From a bacterium (GTDB taxonomy: Bacteria; Planctomycetota; Planctomycetia; Planctomycetales; Planctomycetaceae): a DNA stretch of 56,444 nucleotides. The notes beneath the pieces were generated by a model. The model was not told where the DNA came from, ran no database searches, and saw nothing but the letters and a program-made list of their open reading frames with translations. Of this stretch, positions 38,521 through 47,795 are shown one piece after another; position 1 is the first letter of the stretch, and the number at the start of each line of letters is the position of its first letter. The stretch covers positions 1-56,444 of the forward strand of contig WGMU01000095.1 of the NCBI GenBank assembly GCA_016124895.1. The letters are read 5' to 3'. The translations under genes were made by a program, and so were the position numbers.

Positions 38521-39777
38521 ATGCGGAGCGAACTTCAGTTTTCCATTCTGTTTGCGGTCCTGGCCTGCGCCCGGTATTCACCGGCCGGCGACTGGCCGCA
38601 GATTCTGGGACCGAACCGGGACGGAATTGCTCAACGCGAAACGCTTGCGGATCGCTGGCCGGCTGGCGGACCACGGACACTCTGGCAGCGGCCGGTTGGT
38701 GACGGATTTGCGGGGGCAGCCATCGTCAGTGATCGTGCCGTCGTCTGGCACCGCCAGGGTGATGAGCATATTGTCGAGTCACTGAATCTGGTCAGCGGTG
38801 ATCTCCACTGGAAAAAGTCTCTGCCAGCGAAGTACGTGCCGTCCTACACGCGGGACTCAGGACCGCGCGTCGTGCCGTTGATCAATGGCGACCGGGTGTT
38901 TCTGTTCTGCCCGCGCGGCGATCTGTACTGCCTGGCCGTGAAGAACGGCGAAACGATCTGGCATCGCGATACGTGGGAAGACTACAGCAGCAAACGCCCG
39001 AAACGCGGCGATCCGCCGGACGGCTACTTTGGATTTGGTACGTCGCCGATTCTCGAAGGCGACCGTCTGCTGCTGAACGTTGGTGGCGACTCGAAGTCGG
39101 CCGGACTTGTCGCGTTTGATGCCGGTTCCGGAAAGACGCTGTGGACAGCGACCGAAGAACGGGCGAGCTATTCGTCGCCGGTCGCCGCAACGATCGGCGG
39201 ACAGAGACAGATCATTTTCGCAACTCGACTGTCTGTCCTCTCGGTTGACCCGACGAATGGGCATGTTCTGTTTCAGTTTCCGTTCGGACAGTTCGGCCCG
39301 GCGGTGACGGCGGCGAATCCTGTCGTCATTGGCGACCGCGTCTTCATCACAGCGAGTTACAACTTTGGAGCGACGCTGGCTCAGGTGGGAGGTTCGGGCG
39401 CCGTCCGCATCTGGGAGAGTGACGAAATTCTGTCGAGCCAGTACACGACGCCGATCCTGCATGGGGGCGCGCTGTTTGGCATTCACGGTCGTCAGGATGC
39501 TGGCGCAGCAGCTCTGAGGTGTATTGATCCGGCGACGAAAAGAGTCCTCTGGAACGTCGACGGCTTTGGCTACGCTTCGCTGCTCATGGCGGACGGCAAG
39601 CTGATCATCCTGAAGACAGATGGCGAACTGGTTCTTGCCCGCGCGGACAAGTCGAAGTTCGTCGAACTCAGCCGCACACGACTCTTCAGCGATACGACAC
39701 GCGCGCTGCCGGCCCTCAGCAACGGCCGGCTGCTGGTTCGCGACACGTCGACGCTGAAATGCGTCAATTTGAAGTAG
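38521..39777 (+). CDS. Exported PQQ-like beta-propeller protein
   Basis: 418 residues with a signal peptide (about 1-22) and the planctomycete opening GDWPQILGPNRDGI. Repeated blades follow, each with a Trp-containing strand (GDLHWKKSLPAKYVPS, NGETIWHRDTWEDYS, SGKTLWTATEERASY, TKRVLWNVDGFGYAS). This is the PQQ_2/BamB-like propeller fold. PQQ binding is not evident, so it may be a scaffold or ligand-binding protein. It converges with hpt, with 14 bp between stops. Confidence 0.88.
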   Translation: MRSELQFSILFAVLACARYSPAGDWPQILGPNRDGIAQRETLADRWPAGGPRTLWQRPVGDGFAGAAIVSDRAVVWHRQGDEHIVESLNLVSGDLHWKKSLPAKYVPSYTRDSGPRVVPLINGDRVFLFCPRGDLYCLAVKNGETIWHRDTWEDYSSKRPKRGDPPDGYFGFGTSPILEGDRLLLNVGGDSKSAGLVAFDAGSGKTLWTATEERASYSSPVAATIGGQRQIIFATRLSVLSVDPTNGHVLFQFPFGQFGPAVTAANPVVIGDRVFITASYNFGATLAQVGGSGAVRIWESDEILSSQYTTPILHGGALFGIHGRQDAGAAALRCIDPATKRVLWNVDGFGYASLLMADGKLIILKTDGELVLARADKSKFVELSRTRLFSDTTRALPALSNGRLLVRDTSTLKCVNLK

Positions 39778-39791
39778 CGATTGCTGAGCCT

Positions 39792-40310
39792 TCAGAGTTC
39801 GGAGTCGTCGAGCACGCCGATAAACGGCAGATGCCGGTAGTCGTCGTTGTAGTCGAGTCCGTAGCCGACGACGAACACATCCGGGATCGAAAAGCCCGAG
39901 ATGTCAGGACGGAGATCGACTTCTGCGCGTCCCTCTTTGGTGAGCAGGACCGCCGTGCGAATGCTGCCTGGACCGGCCGCCTGCAGCGCGTCAACCAGAT
40001 GCGAGAGGGTGTTGCCGGTATCGAAAATGTCGTCGACGATCAGGACGTCGCGGCCGCGAATGTCAGGCAACAGCTTTGTGTCGAGCGACAGTTCGCCTGG
40101 GCGCGTCGACCGGCCGCGATAACTCGACGCATGAACGACGCCGATTCGATGCGGCACGTCGATCGCGCGGACCAGATCGGCCATGAACAGCATACAGCCC
40201 GTCAGAACGCCGACGACGGTCAGCTCCCGCCCTCGATACTGCTCGGACAGTTCTGCTCCGAGTTCGGTGACTCGTTTTTCAATCGCGTCGTGCTCGATCA
40301 GTCGTCGCAT
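39792..40310 (-). CDS. hpt: Hypoxanthine phosphoribosyltransferase
   Basis: 172 residues from the ATG at 40310. The open frame continues for 63 codons upstream, but that part runs through inverted repeats and has no family likeness. The PRPP-binding motif VLIVDDIFDTGNTL is textbook, and the N-terminal VGVLTGCMLFMADLVRAI loop and C-terminal FVVGYGLDYND complete the type I PRT fold. It salvages hypoxanthine and guanine. No clear Shine-Dalgarno sequence precedes this ATG. Confidence 0.94.
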   Translation of the reverse strand: MRRLIEHDAIEKRVTELGAELSEQYRGRELTVVGVLTGCMLFMADLVRAIDVPHRIGVVHASSYRGRSTRPGELSLDTKLLPDIRGRDVLIVDDIFDTGNTLSHLVDALQAAGPGSIRTAVLLTKEGRAEVDLRPDISGFSIPDVFVVGYGLDYNDDYRHLPFIGVLDDSEL

Positions 40311-40388
40311 TGAGGGACTCGGTAATTCAGTGCGTGGCGTCGATTGAAGAGCCCTTCGTTGTGAGGAGCCCTTTGTTGTCTCGTACCC

Positions 40389-40489
40389 ACACTCTGCGTG
40401 GATACCCTCCGCCAGGACGCTCTGGCTCTGCGTCCTTAACGTGACGCAGAGTGTCGCAGTCTGGTGAATTCCCACGGAGACCGTGGGAA
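40389..40489. repeat. Cluster of three REP-like palindromes
   Basis: ACACTCTGCGT (40389-40399) pairs perfectly with ACGCAGAGTGT (40444-40454). Between them GGACGC (40415-40420) pairs with GCGTCC (40430-40435). Next to them TTCCCACGG (40469-40477) pairs with CCGTGGGAA (40481-40489) over a three-base loop. The cluster lies between the divergent hpt and PPC-domain genes, so it may shape their promoters. Confidence 0.7.
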
Positions 40490-40599
40490 CGATTGCCATG
40501 CACGAAGGTTCGCGACTGAGAGTCGCGTTGCGAAGTGATCCGACATGCTCAACACTGAGTCACGAAAGTTTTCCGCCTCGACCGCTCAGGAGTCGCGTC

Positions 40600-43014
40600 G
40601 TGCTAAGAGCCGCTTTGCCCCTGCTCGCTCTGACGATGGTCTGCGTCTTCAACGTTCCTGCCGCGCGAGCCGAACTGCCGCATGTCAGTTACATCTTCCC
40701 GGCTGGCGGCCAGCGCGGCCAGACGGTCGAATTTCGCGTCGGCGGCCATTTTCTGCACGAAGGCTGCTCGTTCGAGATGACCGGCAATGGCGTCTCGACG
40801 TCGCCGCGGATTGAACGCACCGGGACGATCTGGTTCGAGGGACCGGTTATTCCGATGCCGGCTTCACAGCGGGCAGAAGACTATCCGCAGGATTATCTCG
40901 GCAGTGTGGCGATCGACGCCGATGCAGACCTCGGCCTGCGATACTGGCGAGTCTGGACATCGCAGGGCATGACGTCGCGCATGAAGTTTGTCGTTGGCGA
41001 CCTGCCCGAAGTGATTGAGCACGAAATCGACGGACTGCCGATTCCCGAACACGTCAACCTGCCGGTCACGATCAACGGTCGAATCTTCCCACGTGAAGAT
41101 GTCGACGTCTGGACGTTCGACGCTCAGAAAGGCGAAACGCTGACTTGCGAAGTCATGGCTGCTCGGCTCGGCTCGCCCCTCGATTCCCGCATCGAGATCC
41201 GCGGGCCGAACGGGCAGCCGATTGTCGAGAACGTCGATGCCTTCGGCACCGACTCGTTCGTCGCGTTTACTGCTCCGGAAGCCGGCACGTATGAATGCCA
41301 CATCCACGACATCGAATTCGGTGGCCTGCAGCATTACGTCTACCGGCTGACGATCCGCTCGGGTGCGTACATTCGGTCGGTGTATCCGCTTGGCGGAAAG
41401 CAGGGCAGCGAAGTGCATCTGACTCTATCCGGTGATTCGCTGACACAGGGTTCAGCCATCGCGAGCATTAGCGACGCGGCGACTGATTTCGTCGTCTGGC
41501 AGTCCGCTCCGCAGTCGCTTCCCGTTCTGCTGGCTGCGGGTTCGAGTGAGGAGTTGCTGGAGCAGGAGCCGAACAACGACTTCGGCGCAAGCAAACCGGC
41601 GCTCGTGGCAACGCTGCCGGTCGTCTGCAATGGCCGGATTGAAGCGACTGGCGACGTCGACCTCTGGACGTTTCAGGCAAGCAAGGATCAGCGGCTGGTC
41701 TTTGATGTCGCGGCCGAGCAACTCGGATCACCGCTCGATTCGGAACTGATCATTGTCGATGCGAAGGGCCAGGAACTGGCGTCGAACAAAGACGCCAGCA
41801 ACGGAACGGCCGACGCGCGACTGATCTGGAAAGCTCCGGCAGACGGACACTTCGCGGTACAGATCCGTGACGAACTCGCGTCTCGCGGCGGCAGTGACTT
41901 CGCGTACCGGCTGTCGATTTCCGAACAGCCGAACGACGGCTTTAAGCTGTCACTGCCGAGCGACTGCGTCACGGTCGATCGTGGCGGTGAGACGAAGCTG
42001 AAGATCGCCGTCGATCGTTCGCTCGGCTGGAATGGCGTCATCGAATTGTCGGTCGACGGTCTGCCGGAAGGCGTCACGACCGAAGGGACGACGATTGCGA
42101 AAAACCGCAAGGATACGCAACTCGTTCTGAAAGCTGCCGAGGCGTCGCCGCTCGGGCTGGCTGACATACGAATCACCGGTCAGGCCGTTGATTCTGAAGT
42201 GCCGATCGAAGCCGAGGCGAAGTTTGCAACCGCGTTCGGCGAGCCAGCGATCGACGGTCTGACGCTGTGTGTCGCCGTGCCGACACCGTTCAGGTTTTAC
42301 GCTCCGTTTGAAACGAAGTACGGAGCACGCGGCAGCGCATTCACTCGGTCCTACGAGATCGATCGCGGCGGCTTTGAAGGTCCGATCGAAATTGAACTGG
42401 CCGACCGCCAGACGCGGCATCTGCAGGGAGTGACCGGCCAGAAAGTGATCGTCCCACCTGGCGAATCCCGTTTCGATTTCACAATTGCTCTGCCGCCGTG
42501 GATGGAGGTCGGTCGGACCAGTCGCACATGCCTGATGGCGTCCGCCTGGATCGAAAACGAAGCCGGAAAGCGACACAGAGTCAGTTACACGTCAACGGCT
42601 CAGGACGATCAGATCATCGTCCTGGTCGATCCGACACGGTTGAGTATCGAAACCACGCAGCCAACAGTCGCCTTTTCTGACGGCGGCAGCGGCACGGTCG
42701 ATCTGCCATTTCGCATTGCTCGTGGAGCCGGGCTGACCGGTCCGGTTAAGGTCCGACTCACTGGCCCGTCGCACTTCACCGGCTGGACCGCCAGTGAAGT
42801 CGAAGTTCCCACCGAATCCGGAATCGGCACACTCAAGCTGACATTCGACTCCGACGCCGGCCCGTTCAATATGCCGCTGACTTTGAAAGCAGAGATGCGC
42901 GACGAACGAAGGCAGCCGGTTGTTGCGGAGTGTCCGGTGGAGGTGAGGATGAATGCCGGAATGGCGAAGCAGGGAGTGGCAACAGGCAGTCGTAATCCGG
43001 GCTGCGAACGATGA
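40600..43014 (+). CDS. Exported protein with two PPC-type domains
   Basis: 804 residues from the GTG at 40600, chosen because CAGGAG lies seven bases upstream and a signal peptide (about 1-25, ending AARA) begins there. Residues 27-60 (YIFPAGGQRGQTVEFRVGG) look like a TIG/Ig-like start. Two bacterial pre-peptidase C-terminal (PPC) domains follow: one around DVDVWTFDAQKGETLTCE and one around DVDLWTFQASKDQRLVFD, each with GSPLDS. The rest is beta-rich. No catalytic domain is seen, so it may bind or display. The final residues (ATGSRNPGCER) and stop lie in a repeat arm. Confidence 0.8.
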   Translation: MLRAALPLLALTMVCVFNVPAARAELPHVSYIFPAGGQRGQTVEFRVGGHFLHEGCSFEMTGNGVSTSPRIERTGTIWFEGPVIPMPASQRAEDYPQDYLGSVAIDADADLGLRYWRVWTSQGMTSRMKFVVGDLPEVIEHEIDGLPIPEHVNLPVTINGRIFPREDVDVWTFDAQKGETLTCEVMAARLGSPLDSRIEIRGPNGQPIVENVDAFGTDSFVAFTAPEAGTYECHIHDIEFGGLQHYVYRLTIRSGAYIRSVYPLGGKQGSEVHLTLSGDSLTQGSAIASISDAATDFVVWQSAPQSLPVLLAAGSSEELLEQEPNNDFGASKPALVATLPVVCNGRIEATGDVDLWTFQASKDQRLVFDVAAEQLGSPLDSELIIVDAKGQELASNKDASNGTADARLIWKAPADGHFAVQIRDELASRGGSDFAYRLSISEQPNDGFKLSLPSDCVTVDRGGETKLKIAVDRSLGWNGVIELSVDGLPEGVTTEGTTIAKNRKDTQLVLKAAEASPLGLADIRITGQAVDSEVPIEAEAKFATAFGEPAIDGLTLCVAVPTPFRFYAPFETKYGARGSAFTRSYEIDRGGFEGPIEIELADRQTRHLQGVTGQKVIVPPGESRFDFTIALPPWMEVGRTSRTCLMASAWIENEAGKRHRVSYTSTAQDDQIIVLVDPTRLSIETTQPTVAFSDGGSGTVDLPFRIARGAGLTGPVKVRLTGPSHFTGWTASEVEVPTESGIGTLKLTFDSDAGPFNMPLTLKAEMRDERRQPVVAECPVEVRMNAGMAKQGVATGSRNPGCER

Positions 43015-43048
43015 TCCGTGTCAGGCTGGTTTTCGACTGCCTGCTGCC
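42978..43048. repeat. Inverted repeat at the 3' end of the PPC-domain gene
   Basis: GGCAACAGGCAGTCG (42978-42992) pairs with CGACTGCCTGCTGCC (43034-43048), one mismatch. The left arm is inside the coding frame and the stop codon (43012-43014) lies in the loop. It shares GGCAACAGGCAG with 19510-19521. Confidence 0.65.
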
Positions 43049-43070
43049 GATTCCGCACTGCCCACACCGA

Positions 43071-43115
43071 CCAAAACAAACAGCCCGGCGGGGAAGTCTC
43101 CCTGCCGGGCTGTTT
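43071..43115 (-). terminator. Rho-independent terminator of rplU
   Basis: A 17-bp stem (43078-43094 with 43099-43115, one mismatch) with a four-base loop, followed on the minus strand by TTT-G-TTTT-GG. It lies 25 bp beyond the rplU stop codon. It may also stop rightward transcription from the PPC-domain gene, though less well. Confidence 0.88.
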
Positions 43116-43139
43116 GACTGTTGTTTCTCGACCGAAGAA

Positions 43140-43517
43140 TTATTCGGCTGCCGCTTCGGCGGGTTCCGTGACTTCAGCCGTTTCCGCGACGTCGAGGCCG
43201 GGGACGTTGATCGCGGTGATTCTGACTTCGGTGTACTTCTGCCGGTGTCCCGTATGCTTACGGGAGTTCTTGCGTCGACGGAACTTCTGAATCTCGAGCT
43301 TCTTGCCCTTCAGTTCCGGAGTGACGACTTCCGTCGTGACCGTTGCTCCGTCGAGCGTCGGGCGACCGACTGCACTGGCTCCGCCACCGTTTGCCAGCAG
43401 CACCCGATCAAACTCGATGGTGTCGCCTGCGCTGGCACCATCTCGGTAATCAACCGTCAGAGACTGACCCGGTTCCACTCGATACTGATGACTGCCGTCT
43501 TCAATGATTGCGAACAT
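43140..43517 (-). CDS. rplU: 50S ribosomal protein L21
   Basis: 125 residues from the ATG at 43517 (MFAIIEDG); an upstream in-frame ATG would add eight residues that do not fit. The L21 core is clear: HQYRVEPGQSL, GDTIEFDRVLL, and the rRNA-binding FRRRKNSRKHTGHRQKYTEVRI. The C-terminal 20 residues are Ala/Glu-rich, an extension beyond the usual length. It follows the RNase E/G gene by 221 bp. The usual rpmA (L27) does not follow; a terminator does. Confidence 0.95.
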   Translation of the reverse strand: MFAIIEDGSHQYRVEPGQSLTVDYRDGASAGDTIEFDRVLLANGGGASAVGRPTLDGATVTTEVVTPELKGKKLEIQKFRRRKNSRKHTGHRQKYTEVRITAINVPGLDVAETAEVTEPAEAAAE

Positions 43518-43738
43518 TGTTTCAACTGCCTGGTGATTCAAAACTCACGACAACGGGGAGCCAGCTCCGCAGACCGTTTCAACGTCGCGAAACGGCGACT
43601 ATGGACGCCTGGGAGCACTCACCCGAATCCGACCAAAAGCCGGAACCTGTTGTATTATCAACACTTGCAAAGCCGAAAAATCTCACGGCCGTCGCGGAAG
43701 CGGCGGAGCATAACCGCTGAAATCTGCGATTGCGAGTG

Positions 43739-45310
43739 TCACGGATTGGGAATCCGGAACTGATGTCCGACCGTGTTCGTACATTCAATGACAAGATGAT
43801 TTGGCGTCACGTCGGTCCGAGCCCGAATGTGAATCTGAATCTGGGCCTGATCTTCGACCGCGTTAATGTCGCGCCGTTTTCGATTGCTCAGGAAGTCAGC
43901 CACATCGTGCTGAACTTCCACCGTGATCTGCTCGACATCTTCGCGCGAGGCTGCCGTGATCAGCGAACGCATGACCTCGATGGCGACACTTTCGGCCGTC
44001 TTCACGAGACCGGTTCCGGCACAGCACGGACAGTCTTTGTAAATGCTCCGCCGCAGCGAAGGTCGAATGCGCTGCCGGGTCATCTCGATCAGGCCGAACG
44101 GACTGATCCGCAGAATCTTCGATCGGGCGCGGTCGCGTTTCATCGCGTTCCGCAGAGCCCGTTCAACACCGCGCCGATGCTTCTCTTCCCGCATGTCGAT
44201 GAAGTCGCAGACAACGACGCCTCCAATATCGCGCAGGCGAATCTGCCGGGCGATTTCTTCGGCCGCTCGCAGATTGACCTGATAGGCGGTCTCCTCGGCA
44301 TTGTCGTCGACACGACAATTGCCACTGTTGACATCGATCGCGACCAGTGCCTCGGTCTGATCAATAACAATCGACCCGCCGCCTTTGAGAGGCACGTTGC
44401 GGTTCTGAATGCGGGCGATCTCTTCTTCGATCTCGTATTTGTGGAAGATCGACTCCTGAGCATCGTAGAGATGGACTCGGTCCATCTGTCCGGGCAGGAC
44501 CGCTTTGATGAACTCGTTCGCACGCTCGTATGCGGCTGGTTCGTCGATGAAAACCGCGTCGATATCCGCCGTGTAGATGTCCCGAATGGTCCGGATCATC
44601 ATGTCGCTGTCTTCGTAAATGTCGCACGGAGCGGCTGCCTTGCCGATGCGCCGCACGATGACTTTCCACAGGCGAATCAAGTAGCTGAGGTCGCGTTCGA
44701 GATCGTCGCGCGAACGGTCAAGCCCGGCCGTACGAATGATAAAGCCAAGCCCTTCGGGCGGATTGAGCTCGTTGAGTTTGCGACGCAGTGCGCGGCGTTC
44801 GTCGTCGTCAACGATTTTGCGGCTGACTCCGACTCGCTGCAGACCGGGCATCAGGACGAGATAGCGACCGGGGATACTGATGTAGGTCGAGAGCGTCGGC
44901 CCCTTCGAGCCGATACCTTCCTTGATGACCTGAACGACGACCTCGCAGCCTTTGCGGAAGATGTCCTGAATCGGCGGCTTGTTGCGGACACTGCGTTCGT
45001 TCCGCTCGTTGCGTCGGCCGCGTCGTCCGTTCGCGCCTTCGACGTCGTCGCCGTTCCTGTCGAGCAGGTGCTTGTAATACTGGTACTCGACATCGCTGAC
45101 ATGCAGAAAGCCGTTGCGTCCGACGCCGAAGTCGACAAAGACGGCCTGAATACTGGGTTCGATGTTAACGACCCGGCCTTTGTAGATGTTGCCAACACAG
45201 CTTTCGAGACTGTTACGCTCGACGTAAAGCTCTTCAAGGACGCCGTCTTCGATGACGCCAATCCGGCTCTCTTCCGGCTGACGCACGTTGATGAGCATTT
45301 CTTTCTTCAT
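43739..45310 (-). CDS. rng: Ribonuclease E/G family endoribonuclease
   Basis: 523 residues from the ATG at 45310, with AGGGGAC upstream. Order: S1 RNA-binding domain (about 35-150), broken by a basic Arg/Asn/Glu insert (about 84-112), then the RNase E/G catalytic domain. The Mg2+-binding aspartates are in VAIDVNSGN and CDFIDM. CPCCAGTG is the zinc-link motif. The long C-terminal degradosome scaffold of RNase E is absent, so it is closer to RNase G. It processes rRNA precursors and turns over mRNA. The order rne/rng then rplU is also found in other phyla. Confidence 0.93.
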   Translation of the reverse strand: MKKEMLINVRQPEESRIGVIEDGVLEELYVERNSLESCVGNIYKGRVVNIEPSIQAVFVDFGVGRNGFLHVSDVEYQYYKHLLDRNGDDVEGANGRRGRRNERNERSVRNKPPIQDIFRKGCEVVVQVIKEGIGSKGPTLSTYISIPGRYLVLMPGLQRVGVSRKIVDDDERRALRRKLNELNPPEGLGFIIRTAGLDRSRDDLERDLSYLIRLWKVIVRRIGKAAAPCDIYEDSDMMIRTIRDIYTADIDAVFIDEPAAYERANEFIKAVLPGQMDRVHLYDAQESIFHKYEIEEEIARIQNRNVPLKGGGSIVIDQTEALVAIDVNSGNCRVDDNAEETAYQVNLRAAEEIARQIRLRDIGGVVVCDFIDMREEKHRRGVERALRNAMKRDRARSKILRISPFGLIEMTRQRIRPSLRRSIYKDCPCCAGTGLVKTAESVAIEVMRSLITAASREDVEQITVEVQHDVADFLSNRKRRDINAVEDQAQIQIHIRARTDVTPNHLVIECTNTVGHQFRIPNP

Positions 45311-45881
45311 GAATGTCCCCTGCGTGCGGGGGCATCCCTCGATCGGTTCCGGCTGCGCCGGCGCGCACTCTCTCAGTCCGCACAATGACAGTCCATCGTC
45401 CGGACTGTCGCCACCAGAGTGTCGCAGGAGCATCGAGCGCAGCGCGGCTGAAGTCAGTACGCGGCGCGGACGGTGCGACAAATGTGGCGATGCTGCAACG
45501 CCCGGAGTGGAAACCGGGACAGATGCGGTGTCCAGATTTGACTGGTGACACGCAGCTCTGATCGAGAATCCTGGCGACCGGGGTAGTGAGGCTCCGACTC
45601 CCGGTTGCTCGAGTTGTGCGTTGCGGTGCTGGGTCAGGAGTCAGATCGCGAGTGAGCGGAAGGCCGGCAACAATGCGGCGCAGCGGGAGATTCAGTCTCT
45701 CGATGCGAGCATCACTTTCAGTTGCCTGACAATGCGACGACACGGGCAATCTGCCTGTCTGGAAGGGTGTGCCAAAACCGCGAGGAAAACCCTCGAAACG
45801 ATTCTGGAAGGATGTGTCTTCGCTGCGGCCGACATGACCGAAGCTGAGGTGTGTGCCTGAAATATGTGACGGAGTTGTGTC
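45311..45881. other. Long leader region of the RNase E/G gene
   Basis: 571 bp between ptsI and the RNase E/G start, both leftward. No gene is supported; open frames on either strand have no protein-like features. CGAGG (about 45780) and CCTCG form a short hairpin. In proteobacteria, rne mRNA has a long 5' leader through which RNase E controls its own level; a similar use of this space is possible but not shown. Confidence 0.45.
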
Positions 45882-47660
45882 TCACTCCCGGTTGTCGGAA
45901 TCAGTGGTCTCCGAGTGTTCTGATTCGGCAAGCAGCCGAGTCACTTCACCGCGCAGATAATTCTCGACGTCACGTGCAACGTCGAGCGACATGGCATGAT
46001 CGGCAATCGCTTCTGCGTCGGCGAGACTCAGATGTCCGATCACGTCCTTGACCTCGGGCACCGCCAGAGGTGTGACGCTGAGACTCCGCAGTCCCATTCC
46101 CAGCAGGAGCGGAATGTATTTCGGATCGGAACTCATCTGCCCGCAGACAGTTACGGGAATTCCCTGAGTCCGCGCTGCATCAATGACCATCCGCAGGAGT
46201 CGGAGAATAGAAGGATCACCGGCGCGGTACAAGCTGGCCACTGCCTGGTCAGACCGGTCGACCGCCAGCGCGTACTGGATCAAGTCGTTCGTCCCGATCG
46301 AGAAAAAGTCGACTTCTTTCGCAAACAGATCAGCCAGCAGTGCCGCCGCCGGTACTTCGACCATCATCCCGACTGGAACGTCGCGTTTGAACTCGACGCC
46401 GGACTCTTCCAGGTCCTCAATCACGTCGCCCAGGATCATGCGGGCTTTCCGCAGTTCGAGCAGCGAGGTGATCAGCGGAAACATGATGCGGACATCGCCT
46501 TTCACGGCGGCACGCAGAATGGCACGCAACTGAACTTTGAACTGATCAATGTCCCGCAGGCTGAGTCGGATACTGCGCAGTCCGAGCGCCGGGTTATCGG
46601 GTTCACTGGCGAATTCGCGATGATTTCCCGGAATCTTGTCGGCTCCGAGATCGAGAGTACGGATCGTGACCGGCTGGCCGTCGAGTGCCTCAATGACCTC
46701 GCAGTACGCGTTGTAATGCTCCTCTTCCGTCGGCGCGTGATCACTCCCGAGGTACAGGAACTCGGTTCGGTAAAGACCGACTCCGTCTGCGCCACGTTTG
46801 CGACACTGAGCGACTTCCTGAGGAAACTCGATGTTTCCCATCACGTGAACCCGCTCGCCGTCGTGTGTCTTCGCTTCAACGGTCTGCAGAGCCGCCAGCC
46901 GCTCTGACTGCGATTCGGCGGCCAGTGCCTCGGCCCGGTAGTGTTCGAGAGTCTCTTCGTCCGGGTCAACGATGACCGTTCCAGAGTTGCCGTCAATAAT
47001 GACGATATCGCCGGCTGAAATGTCCGTCAGGAAGTGGCCAATTCCGACGACCGCCGGTAATTCGAGCGCTCCGGCAAGAATCGCTGTATGGCTGGTGTGT
47101 CCTCCCGCCTCGGTCGCAAAACCGAGCACCTTCGTACGGTCGAGGTTCGCCGTCTCACTGGGTGTCAGATTGTGGGCCAGAATGATGACCGGCTCGGTCA
47201 GATGTGACAGTTCCGGATGCTGTTCGCCGAGCAGCGCGCGGAGCAGACGTTTTTCGAGGTCAATCACATCGGCTGCCCGCTCAGCCAGATATGGATTGCC
47301 GAGATTGCGGAACGCCCGCGCGTAATTCCGCAGTACGCGGCTCGCAGCGAACTCGGGCGAAAAGCACTTCGAGCGGATCAGTCCTTCGATTTCGTTGCGC
47401 AGCTTCGGGTCCTGCAGCATCATGCGATGCGCCCCGAAGATTGCCCCGTACTGGTCGCCGAGCCGCTCCCGAGCGAGCCGCTCGTTTTCCTCCAGTGACG
47501 TACTGACAAGATTCAGCGCTGACTCAAAACGCCCGAGTTCTGCTTCGACTGCGTCGACGCTGACAAACCGTTGCGGAATCCGGAAGCTCTCCGCCCCGAA
47601 CAGCATGGCTGGTCCGATCGCGACGCCAGGGGCAACAGGAATTCCACTTCGTGAATGCAT
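45882..47660 (-). CDS. ptsI: Phosphoenolpyruvate-protein phosphotransferase (Enzyme I)
   Basis: 592 residues. It takes phosphate from PEP and passes it to HPr. The phospho-His motif is GGHTSHTAILAG (about residue 188), and the PEP/metal-binding C-terminal barrel shows GLYRTEFLY, ALGLRSIRLSL, FFSIGTNDLIQY and the catalytic VCGQMSSDP (Cys). The length fits the family. It is the last of three leftward genes, ptsN-ptsH-ptsI. No sugar-specific EIIB/EIIC genes are near, so this is a regulatory rather than transport chain. Confidence 0.95.
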   Translation of the reverse strand: MHSRSGIPVAPGVAIGPAMLFGAESFRIPQRFVSVDAVEAELGRFESALNLVSTSLEENERLARERLGDQYGAIFGAHRMMLQDPKLRNEIEGLIRSKCFSPEFAASRVLRNYARAFRNLGNPYLAERAADVIDLEKRLLRALLGEQHPELSHLTEPVIILAHNLTPSETANLDRTKVLGFATEAGGHTSHTAILAGALELPAVVGIGHFLTDISAGDIVIIDGNSGTVIVDPDEETLEHYRAEALAAESQSERLAALQTVEAKTHDGERVHVMGNIEFPQEVAQCRKRGADGVGLYRTEFLYLGSDHAPTEEEHYNAYCEVIEALDGQPVTIRTLDLGADKIPGNHREFASEPDNPALGLRSIRLSLRDIDQFKVQLRAILRAAVKGDVRIMFPLITSLLELRKARMILGDVIEDLEESGVEFKRDVPVGMMVEVPAAALLADLFAKEVDFFSIGTNDLIQYALAVDRSDQAVASLYRAGDPSILRLLRMVIDAARTQGIPVTVCGQMSSDPKYIPLLLGMGLRSLSVTPLAVPEVKDVIGHLSLADAEAIADHAMSLDVARDVENYLRGEVTRLLAESEHSETTDSDNRE

Positions 47661-47795
47661 GACATCTCAGGATGAACTCGGGATAAAAGCCACTGTTTGC
47701 AGTGACCTGCGAGCCTGCAGAGTCGCCGAACTCAACAGACCGGTCGGGCGGAGTCGGCCACAGTACGTCGATCTCCCGGAAACGCTGGAAACCCT

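Noticed and set aside
40311-40499. N-terminal extension of Hpt
   Set aside because: The extra codons run through a cluster of palindromes; the enzyme's family N-terminus begins at the ATG at 40310.
43730-45388. Rightward 552-codon open frame opposite the RNase E/G gene
   Set aside because: The opposite strand encodes an unmistakable RNase E/G; the antisense has no signal, motif or ribosome binding site.
47661-47795. Possible small gene between ptsH and ptsI
   Set aside because: Only out-of-frame open stretches are present; no start with a ribosome binding site.
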